From contig JAPWDM010000017.1 in NCBI GenBank assembly GCA_035578155.1, positions 3,601,482 through 3,665,481 of the forward strand: a stretch of DNA of 64,000 bases. Reading direction: 5' to 3'. This DNA comes from Brachynemurus nebulosus. Its lineage: Eukaryota; Arthropoda; Insecta; Neuroptera; Myrmeleontidae. The notes below the pieces were generated by a model. It did not search any database and had not been told where the DNA came from. It worked only from the letters and a program-made list of their open reading frames with translations. The translations under genes and the position numbers were made by a program. This document shows, one piece after another, positions 1 through 11,590 of this stretch. Each line of letters starts with the position of its first letter. Positions within the stretch are counted from its first letter, which is position 1.

Positions 1-1559
1 GGACATATTTTAGGTTTTGAATGAGCTACACAAAAATATTCTATGTTGGTCCATAATTAAAATAACTGCATTTTTATGGACCAAAGTGTAATGTTACAAT
101 CGTCACCATCAGAGGATCAATTGTTGTAGGGCTTAGGTTCAATTGTAAGTATTGTAACACTCATTATTTAGCTGAATTTCCATGTTAGTTACTATAACTA
201 ATTTATTTTTCAAAATTCTTCCCCACATTTTGAGTGAGTAAGGTGACAAATACCACAGTCTCTGGCAACAGGTCTGATTTTTTTTCCTATTACTCTTTTA
301 ACGGTATTCAGGTATACATGACAGTACAGTTCCTATCTTAGTTATTCGTTTTGCTTTATATAGCATTTTTTATTCTGAAAACCGCATGAATTAGATTAGG
401 GACTGATCCAACAGGCAAAACTGATCGTAGTAGCATTGAATCGAACGCAACCGCAACCAAAAATCGATATATAAAACCAGCAGATTTTGCCACATATAAC
501 TATTAATGGAAGGTAATTTCCCTTTTTTTTAAAACTATTAATCAAAACCGTTACCTTTATCATTCGATTCATATCTGAAATATAAAATTTAATTTTATTC
601 AACTTTAATTTTTATAACAATACAAAGCAATATTTAGAAAATTAATTATGTAAACTAAAAAAGGTTTTATTAGCTACAAAATTTAAAATTAATCCTCAAA
701 AATCAAAACTCTGAAAAACCGTAAAAGTTTTTAAACTTTATTTAAAACCCTATACTGACTCTCGGCTCAATGTGCTTAGTTCCTTAAATTTAAAATACTA
801 AAAAGAAAAATTGTGGATATATAAAAGTACTGTAATGTGTCAATTGTTATGTGTTACAATTGACACAATTGAATTTGTTACAATTGTTGCAGTGCTGTTT
901 AATATTATAAAAAAATTTGTAAAATATTAACTATGATTAAAAAAGCGAGTCTACCTATCTGATAATATTATTTGATTGCCTGCTTTTTCAATAAAATCAC
1001 TTTTCCTCTAATTGATAGGGTATTTACTTCAAAAATCAAAAAATTGTCAACAAACTCAAAATTTACGATTAGCTTATATAAACAAATTTGATATTGCTGA
1101 GAGAAAACAGAAAAATGATATTAACTGAAAGTTTTGTCAGTAAAGCACAACTTCAGGAGACACCTTATGATGCTTAATACTTTTCAATAGGATTGATAGA
1201 TGTCTCGCAAATTTCAAAGTTACAATTGACTCACTGTTACTACTGACACACCTCTCCCCTACCTATAAAAAAAATTTCATCTATTTTTAAATTTTTGAAT
1301 TCCAACTTTGAGGGGATGTTTCACCCCTTAAAAACGTTTTTAGCAGCAACTGATATTTTTTATGTTATTAGGTAGCCACCCTCTATATACTGACAAAGTT
1401 TCAGATTTTTTTGAATTTTCGACTTCTTGCCCTTTCCTTGTTAGAAATATTTTTTGTTTCAACATTTTTTGATGAATCTGTTTTCTATGATGAGCAGATA
1501 GCTGATGAATAAGACAGCTTAATTTTTACAGATTTTTTATAAAAAACAAATATTATTAA
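1..1559. other. gene-free AT-rich DNA
   Basis: No ORF here looks like a protein I recognise. The longest frame (396-602, minus) has low-complexity composition and no motif. Several TTACAATTG-type near-repeats lie around 840-890. I see no terminal repeats or RNA gene. Confidence 0.6.
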
Positions 1560-1800
1560 TAAAAAATGCAAAAGAAATTGAATCTTCAAAATATTAGTCA
1601 TTACTTTTATGACCTTTCACCACCTATCAGGCAGCATTCGGATGTTATCCCTACGGAAAGTAGTTGGTTTCGAAACGAATATATCAACAAATTTTCGAAT
1701 TTCTTCAACATGTTGGAAACTTTTGCCTATTAAGCTATTTTGCATCGACCGAAAAAGATGAAAATCGATAGAAAACTCACTGCCCATCTTATTATTATTA
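1560..1800 (-). pseudogene. mariner transposase C-terminal fragment
   Basis: The minus-strand frame reads FHLFRSMQNSLIGKSF, then EEIRKFVDIFVSKP, then LPDRW followed by a stop and KVI. This is the layout of the C-terminal end of mariner transposases: a DYHLFRS-type block after the last catalytic aspartate, a VD-F-SK block, and an LPERW-K-V block near the C terminus. Only about the last quarter of the protein is left. The upstream catalytic DDE/D region is missing and a TGA interrupts the tail after the tryptophan. No terminal inverted repeats were found nearby, so this is an old fragment. The family assignment rests on motif order and spacing, not a search. Confidence 0.72.
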
Positions 1801-3239
1801 ATTATTTTACCTCTCACTGTACCTACTGATACAGCGAAACGTTGTCGTTAATATACTTTTTAAAATTTATACATCGAACAATTGTAGTAAGTACGTCTTA
1901 TTGAATTATTGATGGAAACAAAAAAAGGAAACTGCAGAGGGAATAATGTTGAATAAATTATGCATTAAATAAAAAAATTTAAATATTTTTCTATTTGTAA
2001 TAAAAATTTTTCTTAACATTTAAATCTTATAAAATATTATCATTCAAAAATAAATTGTATTGATTTCCGGAAAATTATTTTCATTGTCATTCAATTATTA
2101 TTTAAATGGATAATGTACTAAACATCATTTTATTAAAAAAAATATCTGGATTATCCAAAGACAGTCCTTTAAAAATATATTTAAAAGTTTAGTCAGTGGC
2201 GCCACTAAACTTAAATTGCACTCTCATAAATTTCCTGGTACATATTGAAAAAAAATCCCCTTTTTAAACAAAATAAATCTTAAAGATAATATAAAAAACA
2301 ACTACAACAAATCGTAAATCAAAATTGCACAATATGACTATTACATGTACTAAATCATTCGCTTCGATTGCTGAACGTTTTTTGGGCATATTTTCCCGTT
2401 TCCGCATAGTCGAACGTATTTTTTGTCCAATTTTCAAATGCTTTCCGAATTTGCCTTCACCAAAGACAAAAAAGTAAAGCAAAAAGCTTTAAAATATGAA
2501 GTAGCTTGTATATATGTACATAAATTTAGCTAATATATTTTCCCTCATCGCCTTCAAGAACAAAAGAAAAAGAACTAAAGTGAATATTTTTTAGTCATGA
2601 AAATAGATTTACTTAATTCTAAATATTTCACATACGTATGTTTTCGTACATATTCGTACATATTTACCCCTATATACAATTATTTATGTATATTTTTATA
2701 GTGTATGTTTTTAAGAAATTTCTAAAATTGTATTTAATAATACATATGCATACATTATACCTACATCACAGATATGTATGTTATACCAATTTTTTTGGCG
2801 AGCTACTTTTCACCAGCTTCTTCAGGTTCTATATTTCAGTAACTTTGTATCTATATCTATTAATATTAACCGTGCTGTCCACTTGTACGTAATACCTATT
2901 ACATACCTTGTACGTAAGGCCCACCTATTACAACTGCCTGAAATAGTACATTTATTTTTTTTTTTTAAATTAATTGGGGGATTCTAATTACTTTAAGAAT
3001 AACTTGAACTTGAAAATACTTTAAGAATAACTTGAACTTATATATCAAAATATTTTGTTATTTTTACACGTTCAAAAAAGTTTCGAAAATCCTTGAATCC
3101 CGCTTGACTGCGTGACTCTTATTGAAAACAACAATAAAAAAAATTACCTAAGTCATTATTTTTAATTTTTAATTTTTTTATCATATTTTTCGTATAAGTC
3201 AAGTACTAGGTGTTTGAATATATTAAGTCGAAATAAATA
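1801..3239. other. gene-free AT-rich DNA
   Basis: No supported gene. A 72-codon minus frame at 2264-2482 has a short basic stretch (MRKRENMPKKRSA) but matches nothing I know. The frames at 2638-2987 are low-complexity (Tyr/Phe/Ile-rich), as expected from AT-rich noncoding sequence. Confidence 0.55.
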
Positions 3240-3377
3240 AATATTAAATCTAAGAGCTCTTCTTAGAATTCCGAATCTCCTTGCAACCTCTCTTTGATTG
3301 CCATGTCGAGTGACATAGCTTAAGGCTGATGCCAATGCTTCCTCAGACCACAACGCTCTCTTCCTTTTATCAGCCAT
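3240..3377 (-). pseudogene. pipsqueak-type HTH fragment of a pogo/Jerky-like transposase
   Basis: Reading the minus strand from the ATG at 3377, the peptide begins MADKRKRALWSEEAL and continues through ...SALSYVTRHGNQREVARRFG to ILRRALR. The pattern W-x2-E-x-L-x2-A followed by the turn G-N-x-R-E-V-A-R-x-F-G-I is that of psq/HTH DNA-binding domains at the N terminus of pogo-class (Tc1/mariner superfamily) transposases and related domesticated proteins. The frame runs on to 3162, but the residues after RRALR are low-complexity and probably not part of the protein. No DDE domain follows. It could be a single exon of a domesticated gene, but with no further exons in sight a transposon fragment is likelier. 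Confidence 0.6.
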
Positions 3378-4045
3378 ACTTCCAGACACTACGGAATAAA
3401 AATAAAAATTCGACCAAACCAACTAAAACTGATCTGGCATCATTAAACAAATGCAACAAATAAATCAAAATTAAATGTACTTAGTTTTTTGTCCTTTTTC
3501 CTTTTTGTTATTTTTATATTAGAGTAACTATAGTAATTTAAGGTTGTGCGTCTAATTTTGCTTCATTTGTTAATGACTTCAGACCTGTTTTAATTGATTT
3601 GACTTTGTAGTGTTTGATTTTAATTGTGTTGGTAATAAAGCCCAAACAAAATTTGCATGGGCCTTATTATCAACATGTCAATATTTATGCTTATATACAT
3701 TTTATATAAATACTTTAGAAATAAACTAAATTAATTGATGTAAAACTTAAAGAATATTAATTTTTTTCAATTTTGATAACAATTTGAAAGAAACATACCT
3801 TTCAAAAATCATTAATATAACACTCACAATGTGCACAATTTTTATATCAACGAACGAAAATGTAACCTCTAAATTTGTTTGTTAAGATATGAAATGAGTT
3901 TGTTACTCTGAGTAGCTCAACTTTTGTATCTGGTTTTGAAACGATTGAAAGTTCATTTTAAACTTGTTGATAAGTTAGAGAACTTTTCTTGGTAAGAAAT
4001 ATAGCTAATGGGCCTTATTACCCGCTGGGCCTTAAATGCCTTAGG
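3378..4045. other. gene-free AT-rich DNA
   Basis: No supported gene, RNA or repeat boundary recognised. A phrase at about 3545-3600 (TGCGTCTAATTTTG and nearby) weakly resembles sequence at 38595-38660. Confidence 0.5.
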
Positions 4046-5487
4046 TACTTATTTATAAAATAGAAATTTTGGATTTTTTTGGAAAGAAAAAATACCTTCA
4101 TAAAAGCCTTCCAGTTTACTATTTAAGTTCCTTTTTTAATATTTAAAAATACAACACAAAGGAAATTGGCGGATAAGCATGGGTAGGAATGCCCTCGTAG
4201 GAATTGTGTTGGCTTTTTCCCTGCTAACTACTATCGGCACCAAATTGAAATTTACTGAGATTCAGCCCTTAAAAACTGAAAACCTTTTTTTAAAGCCCCG
4301 ATCAACCGGACACTCATTATCACTTTTGAAACCACCAAAATGACAAATCGCTTGTGGACTTTCAATTACATTTCGCTTGTAGACATTCAATACCGAAGAT
4401 GAAAGGAAAAATTCGACTTCCGTGATGGGGCTCCGCTGCTCACGGCGTTTTTTTTATATCTATGTAAAGAAATTAGAAAATCAACTAGTCATTATAATAT
4501 GTACAATATTGTACATGTATCTATGGCTAAATAAATTACTTGTTATTTTCCATTAATAATTTAAACAGTAAATAAAGAAAATGTAAAATACCAATTTCAT
4601 GTAATAAAAAATTTATGTGAAATATCCCAACAAACAATTCAAACCGTTTTTTGATTACTTTTTGTGACCAAATTCACTAGAATCGAACCAAATCGAATAA
4701 AGAAAATATCTGTCTGTGTCAGCTAATTTAATATTTAATAATTCAAATGAAAAAATTTACTTATTCCGTAGAAATTAATAATAACTTTCGTACGAATTCC
4801 TTTTTTCTTATACTTATACTGTATCTGTTAAAACTACATCGTTTAAAAGTATAAGAATTTGACGGAGCTCTGACCGTGTTTATTGCAACTCCACCAGATG
4901 ATTCTTTGGGAGAACCTAAATTAATGGTAAGTATACCCTAAATTACCCTAGACCGACTTTGTGAATTCCGTTAAATTATATTTTTAATTAATTTTTATAA
5001 GTAGCTCAAATCAGAGGGTTACTTACCTTACAATTGATTATCTGAAAATTATACATTTTGTATAAAATTGTGCATATTTTACAAAAAAACGCCGTGAGCG
5101 GCGGAGCGACATGACGGAAGTCGAATTTTTCCTTTGATCTTCGGTATTGAGTGTCTACAAGCGAAATGTAATTGAAAGTCCACAAGCGATTCCTCATATT
5201 GGTGGTTTCAAAACTGATGATGAGTGTCCGGTTGATCGGGGCTTTAAAAAAAAGTTTTAAGTTTTTAAGGGCTGAATCTCAGTAAATTTCAATTTTGCGC
5301 GATAGCAGTTAGCAGGGAAAAAGCCAACACAATTCGTACGAGGGCATTCCTACCCATGCTTATCCGCCAATTTCCTTTATGTTTTATTTTTAAATATTAA
5401 AAAAGGAACTTAAATAGTAAACTGGAAGGCTTTTATGAAGATATTTTTTCTTTCCAAAAAAATCCAAAATTTCTATTTTATAAGTAA
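4046..5487. repeat. inverted repeat, arms of about 410 bp around a 630-bp loop
   Basis: The left arm (about 4046-4455) is the reverse complement of the right arm (about 5083-5487). Shared landmarks are ACGCCGTGAGC at the inner edge, GATCAACCGGACACTCAT, GCCAACACAATTC, and the run GGAAGGC near the outer edge. A third copy lies at 43015-43470. The loop (4456-5082) has no gene. The right arm continues as the same dispersed family into 5488-5570 and, after the foldback insertion, into 6263-6815. No coding capacity is visible. The superfamily is not identified. Confidence 0.75.
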
Positions 5488-5570
5488 TAAAAATCCAAAA
5501 TTCCTAATTTATAAATAAACAGTGACATGAATAACATTTTTAAATTACTTAATATTTATGCATTACTGGA

Positions 5571-6262
5571 AAGAAGTTGGCGCCGAAAGTTGGAAAATCT
5601 TTCTGTTTTTTATATGGCTAAATTGCTCCCAAATTGCTCCTTTGGAATCAGTAATTGCTCCACCTGGAACTTAATTACTTAATTAGTTATTTACAAAAAA
5701 AATTTTTTGTTTGACTATTTCTATTATCAAAATCTTGTCAAATAATGCATTTTTATACAATTACTTTATATCAAAAAATTGCTCCCAATCTTCTCCATCT
5801 AATTTAAAAGTTAGTTATTAATTTCTCTGAATAATAATTAAAATATATTAAAATAAAAAATATTATGAATTAGGTTATGTATTAGTAAAACGTATAGGCA
5901 ATCCATTATACCTTTAAGTCGTTTGCATATATTTAAGGATAATTGAATTTTGACAAGTTAAATAACATTATAAAAAAAACAAAATATTTTAATAATTATT
6001 CAAAAAAATTAAGATTTAGTTTTTAAATTAAATAGAGCAAACTGGGAGCAATTTATTGACGTAAAGAAATTATATAAAAAAGTATTATTTTGGGAGATTT
6101 TGATAATTTAAAAAACGGAAAAAAATTTTTTTCTTTATAAATAACTAATTAAATAATTAAGTTTCAGGTGGAGCAATTACTGATTTCAAAGTAGCAATTT
6201 GGGAGCAATTTAACCATATAAAAAACAAAAAGATCTTTCAACTTTCGGCGCTAACTTCTTTC
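5571..6262. mobile_element. foldback/MITE-like element, about 690 bp
   Basis: The left end GGAAAGAAGTTGGCGCCGAA and the right end (reverse complement GGAAAGAAGTTAGCGCCGAA) form long terminal inverted repeats. They extend at least 130 bp inward through TAAATTGCTCCCAAATTGCT and GGTGGAGCAATTACTGA. The element interrupts a longer dispersed repeat that is continuous at 43.0-44.0 kb, so it is an insertion. It encodes nothing. No clean target-site duplication could be called in the AT-rich flank. Confidence 0.72.
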
Positions 6263-6815
6263 CGGTTTATATATTGCATTTGTTAAAAAAAAGTATGTTC
6301 ATTTTTTTTTTAATTTTTAATATTACTGTATGCCTGCTTGTATTAGAATAAAGATAAAGCATTTAAAATACATTTAACAATACTACTAGATTTCAATGTA
6401 AAAATGGGAGAAGGGGGGGGGGGGAAGTAATGTGAATTCCCTAAAAGGCACTAGCTGGACTAGACTTTAATAACATTTTTAAATTACTTAATATGTATGT
6501 ATTTAATTTGTTATAAAAATAAGTTCACTTTTTTTAAATTTTTAAAAGTTACTACTATTCACCTACTTGTACTTAAGAATAATGCATTTAAAACACGCAT
6601 TTAACAGCCCTCTAGATTTCCTTAGAAAATCTCTAGACGTGTTAGAAAACAAGCAAAAAAATTAAGGAAATATTGGCGTAAAAATCGTGGGGGTAAGGGT
6701 TAACAGTTGAGACCTCCAAGAAGCAGTGTCTGGCTATTAGCTTAACTTAAAACAAGGAAAATCTTGTTCTTTTTGGTATAAAAATGGTGGAGGTAGGGGT
6801 TAAAAGTCGAGATAT
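6263..6815. repeat. continuation of the 5083-5570 dispersed repeat
   Basis: This matches the copy at about 43470-43990. Shared phrases are AATGGGAGAAG, TCTCTAGACGTGTTAG, AGGAAATATTGGCGTAA, CAGTGTCTGGCTATTAGC and GGGGTTAAAAGTCGAGA. It contains a 12-G run at 6413-6424. It is noncoding. Confidence 0.65.
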
Positions 6816-7670
6816 GCCTGCAGTAAAGTTATCACAGTACAGATATATTTTTTCCAACTACTTTAATATCTTCTTCCATAAACCAAAGAAAGTCAGATGT
6901 AATATTTGTGAACTTAATAAACTGGTAACTACAGGTGACAAAGAAAATGATTATCAAGATTACTTAAAATATATTGCTCAAAAGCAAGCTGCAAGAGAAG
7001 ATCGAAACAAGAATAGAGAAAATAACACGAAAATAGTATTAACCTTGGATCTTCAAAACGTTCTGACCTGCCCGAAAGCAGCGGTTTCCTCTTTCTATTA
7101 TAAAAGCAAACTATCAGTATATAATTTAATAGCACATCTGTCAACAAATGGACAAGTTTATTGCGGCTTTTGATCAGAAATTTTAATGGGGCGGAAGAGT
7201 AATGACATAGCGAGTGCTCTTGTTAAAATTTTAGGTAATGTTGTTTAGGATAATCTAAATTATCACAGCACTTACTCTATAGAGCGATAGCTGTGTTCCT
7301 CAGAATCGGAACTCTATTATTTCATATGCCATTGCCCATTTTATGACTAAAAACACGAATATTAAGAAAATTACATTAAAATATTCAGCGCCTGATCACT
7401 CGTGTATTCAAGAGATCGATTCGATTCATAATACGATAGAAAGGACATAGAAGAAAGTAGAATATTATTCGCCTCTCCCACTTTTTAGAATTTTATTAAA
7501 ATTAATTGTCGAAGACCTTTTAAAATAATACAAATGCGTGCCGAAGATTTCTTGGATTATAAACTCTTAGCCTCTGGTTATAGCTATAATAATGTTCCTT
7601 TTAGTAAAATTGTCGTTCTTCAAATGGAACAAAATGCGTAATTTGAAGTATCTTATAAGATTATTCGGGT
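6784..7670 (+). pseudogene. transposase-like pseudogene of an unassigned DDE-type family
   Basis: The open frame 6784-7173 contains a CNIC zinc-type pair, a charged helix (YLKYIAQKQAAREDRNK), then LTLDLQNVLTCP and FYYKSKLSVYNL. Past the stop, further blocks occur in shifted frames: SDSCVPQNRNS, ISYAIAHFMTKN, KYSAPDHSCIQEID and YSPLPLFRILLK. Their order matches a multicopy transposon protein family that I recognise from arthropod and cnidarian genomes: FDLQ..L.CP, then FYYKR-L-VYN, then SD-C--QN-N, then KYS-PGHS-IQE-D. I cannot name its superfamily. Several stops and frameshifts show it is dead. The first dozen codons belong to the preceding repeat, so the real start is not preserved. Downstream to about 7670 the similarity fades. 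Confidence 0.65.
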
Positions 7671-8829
7671 CAATCCATATCAAGTGATCCAAATTTGAAT
7701 TAATTTTTTAGCTGACCTCACTCTATATCTTTTTTCTTTTGATTTTCTTGAAGAGCTAATCTAACTTAGTACAAATTTCAAATTTTAAATTTTTATTACT
7801 TATAGTTTGAAATTTGGAAAATTCGCAAATTTTGACAGTGTAACATAATATGTTTTTTACTGTAACTCCGCTTAGGGTTGTGATAGAAATATAAAAAAAA
7901 AAAAAACATCATTCTCTTCAGAACTGTATAAGCTTTAATTTGATATATTACAAGTGTGTGTTTAAAGCAACTAAAATTTTTTTATATAAAAACTCAAAAT
8001 TTCAAAAAAGATTAAAAGAAAATAATATTCTCAAAAATTTCGAAAAAAATCCTAGTTATTCTTTTAACATTTATAAATAAATTTTAAAAAAAATCAAGTT
8101 GGGATTTTCATGGGATCATACATATTTTTAAATATATCTATGAAGAGACATTAAAAAACGCAATTAAAGAATCTTGAAATTAGTGTGTTCTGATGATTAT
8201 AATTCAGTTTATTAACAGATATAGGGTTATATGACTGTGTAAATGATAATTTTATGCATATTATGAAAGAAACTCTGTGATTCCGCTACTTTAGTAGTCT
8301 CGGAAGCAATAGCAACAGTCTGAATTCCTATAGTATTTTTGTCTTTATCAAATAAATGGCAAAATATATTTCTTAAAGGAATACTAACTTTGAATCAGGG
8401 GTATAAAAAGATACCAATATATTAAAGTGTTGTTGTCACACTCTTATAAATTGCTTATATTGGATTGTTGTCATGGTCGTCATAATTTTCAGTGGCGTAC
8501 AAAGTAAATACTTGCTTCAAAAAAAGAACCAGAGTTGTAGTGAAAAGAACGACAACTGGAAATGACTCATTCACATAAATTTATGTTTTAGACAAATTCG
8601 TAATATAGCTATCTCTCACAAGATCCACTATCTAATATATTGAAAAAGGATAGTAGAAATTATAATAACTTTTGAGTGTTTTTGGGAGGCACATTGTATT
8701 GAAAAAACATTTTTTTAAATATGATCCCTAAGGATCCCAACTTAAAATTTTGTTTGTTTGTAGATCAATACTTAAGCAGTTACCTAAAAATTTTTCAAAA
8801 AGATTTATCATATTTTTTTTTTTTTTTTG

Positions 8830-8831
<2 letters not shown>
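7671..8831. other. gene-free AT-rich DNA
   Basis: No supported gene. Long A and T runs and short low-complexity frames only. Confidence 0.5.

Positions 8832-8914
<83 letters not shown>
8832..8914. repeat. (TA)n microsatellite
   Basis: Uninterrupted TA dinucleotides for about 83 bp, preceded by a T-rich run. The Tyr-Ile repeat ORFs that overlap it are artefacts of the microsatellite. Confidence 0.97.
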
Positions 8915-8917
<3 letters not shown>

Positions 8918-11463
8918 TATCTGATAAAAAAAAATCTATATTATATATTATGAACATATTACATATAATGTTTTATAATTTAAGTATTCTGTTTTGCTGG
9001 AGATACATATATTTTATACGATGCTAGTACTGGAAACATTTTTTCTGTTTCGGTCGAAAAAACAGTTTTTATCGTCATCAATTGAGTATGATAACTCTTT
9101 CGTCAAAGAATGATTATTTCAATGATTCCAATGAACAAATTCCGAAATTTTTCGACTATAAATTGCGTGTAGATAACGATATTGGATGAACATTTGGAGA
9201 TTTTTGAAGCTCTTCTGTATTTATTTTCGACAAACTTAAAGCATATCTTGTAAAGTAAGTACAATGGCATATATCTTAAAGTATATAACGAGTTATATTA
9301 CACTTGACGATGAGTAAATTATCTAAAAGCTAACTAATAACTGAAGAGTCTATTTTTAGTGAAAAGTGACAAATATTTACCATATTCATAAGGTTTATCC
9401 AATTAGGTTTTTGAAGAAAAAAATTTTTTGTGGTAAATGGAAAGATCATATAGGTATAAGTTTTATAAGAAAACTGTTTTTAGTTTGTTTTTTTTTAAAC
9501 GTAATATTTAAAAAGTTATATCAAATTAAAAATAAATTTTTAAACTTAGAACTGATAACGTGCCGACTATTCCCGAGCGTATATGTGACGTCATAATGGC
9601 AACTTACCTAAAAATTCAATGTATTTTTATTTTGAATTATTGTTGCTATGAAATTTTCCCTTGCTAAAAGTAATTTTGTATTGAATATATTACCATTGTG
9701 ACGTCACAGACATCGCGATCTTTTGTAGTACTGTTTATAACCAGATAAAATTTTTTGAAATTAACTTCTTATTTATTGTATATTATTTTTAAAATTTCTC
9801 GCATCGATTATCGACATTACTTATTTATGGTAATACGTATAGTACTGAAATAAAACAAACAAAATGATAATTATTTTTTATTCAAAAACCCAGTTGTTTT
9901 AAAGTCACCTAAATTATGTGATAGGATATTGTCAATCAGTTACTATCATTAGCCAGTTACACAGTTTTTACTATCGCTTTTTTATTTTAATTTTTGAATC
10001 AATTAAAATGTTGCAAGACTGATACAGTATGGTGAATCATATATGGAGAATTTAGAAATCTTATAGCAGTAATTGAAAAATCATGCTCAAGTTACTAAAA
10101 TTTTTCATGCAAAAATTTCGAAAAATTTCGGAATATATTCCTAAGATATTTTACTAACATCCGAAGTGTTGTAGAGAAAAAATAACGAAAATTTTGAAAG
10201 GCTGATAAAAGTAGTATGTCGGCATTCCAAACATTATTAAAACGTGAGGCTGATGAGATGAGGATCAAAATTATCGGTAGTCAAAAATATTTTTAAGACA
10301 CATAATTAAATTCATAATGAAGCTATCGTCCGAAATACTTTTAACTGTATATTTATTCATTAAAAAAAACAAATTCGTTTTGACTCATAATCGCCTTTTT
10401 ATCAACTAATTGAAATAATTTAAAAAAATGTTTAATTCAGTTAATATTTTACATTTTCAAACAAAAGCAAAAGTTTCACTTGTTAATGACAAGCAAGTTA
10501 GTGTTTTATAAAGTTTTAAACATTTTAATTAAATTACAAAAATTAAATATCATTATTAGTGAATGAGAATGAATCAAACAATATAAAAGGAAGGAGGGAA
10601 CAGACGTAAAAAAAAATGACAAAAAGAAGAATTACTTCAATAAATTAGGAACTGAAAGAGGAAACGTTTTTAAGGAAATATGTTCAAAGGAGTTAACGGG
10701 AAGTATGTTCAAATACTGTTGGCACCATAATATAACCAACTAAACGGATAGAAATGATTAAAGCAGAATGGAAAATACAAAAGAGAGAAATATAAAAAAG
10801 AATTTTCACGAAAAAGTAAAAGGAAGTATTGTCTCTTGAGATTTTTGTTCAAATTAACTTCTTCACTGTTGTAATGCAATATTATCAACGTATATATAAT
10901 TTTCTACTACATCATCCAAAAATTTTTATCCAAGGAAAACCAAATTCTTTTATGTTAAGAAACAATTTTTCTTTAAATGTATATACCTCTATAACATTCA
11001 CTATAAAAAGGAATTTGGAAAATTATTTCATATCTTTTTCCTTTTTTAATTTTAGTATAGATAAAATACTTATACCTTCTGGAATTTCACTTGAAGTAAG
11101 CTGTTTAGATTGCAGTAAAGTAACCTCATAATGATTATTCATAAGTAAATGATATGTAAAGAATTTTTATATGAAACTGCTGATTTCACGTTTTTTGCCA
11201 CAGATGTCGGTTCCTTTCGGTTGTCAATTTTTAACACAATTAATTTTTAACCTCTTCGCTACTTATAAAATTTTTTTTTTATATCAATGAGTACACCTTT
11301 GTTCAGCATACTGGACATTATTTTAAACAAGCGTTTATTTTAGTTAAAATTTTGAATCTTACATTTTTAAATAAGCGTAATTTAGTAATTTTAACTAATA
11401 TTAAGAAGTTTTTAATTTTTCTCAGTTATAATTGTTATTTATGCAATAGGTTGCCAAATGAAA
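8915..11463. other. gene-free AT-rich DNA with two CRE-like palindromes
   Basis: No supported gene. Perfect TGACGTCA octamers (CREB/ATF-type) occur at 9586-9593 and 9699-9706, 113 bp apart. They are the only features worth marking. The frames at 9366-9596 and 10829-11131 show no motif. Confidence 0.5.
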
Positions 11464-11590
11464 GTGTTTTTTTTTCACGAGTTGTAAGTTTGTCATACGA
11501 GGCCGCAGGCCGAGTTGGACAATTGCGACCAGTGAAAAAAACACTCATTTTGCACGTGTTGCATACAATATTTTCTGAAATTCTGAATTA
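11464..11590. repeat. GC-cored hairpin repeat, copy 1
   Basis: An imperfect palindrome runs from GTGTTTTTTTTTCACGAG to its partner GTGAAAAAAACAC (11464-11544). The core GAGGCCGCAGGCCGAG forms a GGCC/GGCC stem with a GCA loop. It is followed by a tail containing CGTGTTGCATACAATATTTT. The same arrangement recurs at 40616-40745 and, diverged, at 55861-55985. Confidence 0.8.

Noticed and set aside
8721..9027. Tyr-Ile repeat ORFs
   Set aside because: Translation of a (TA)n microsatellite; also seen at 50575-50916.
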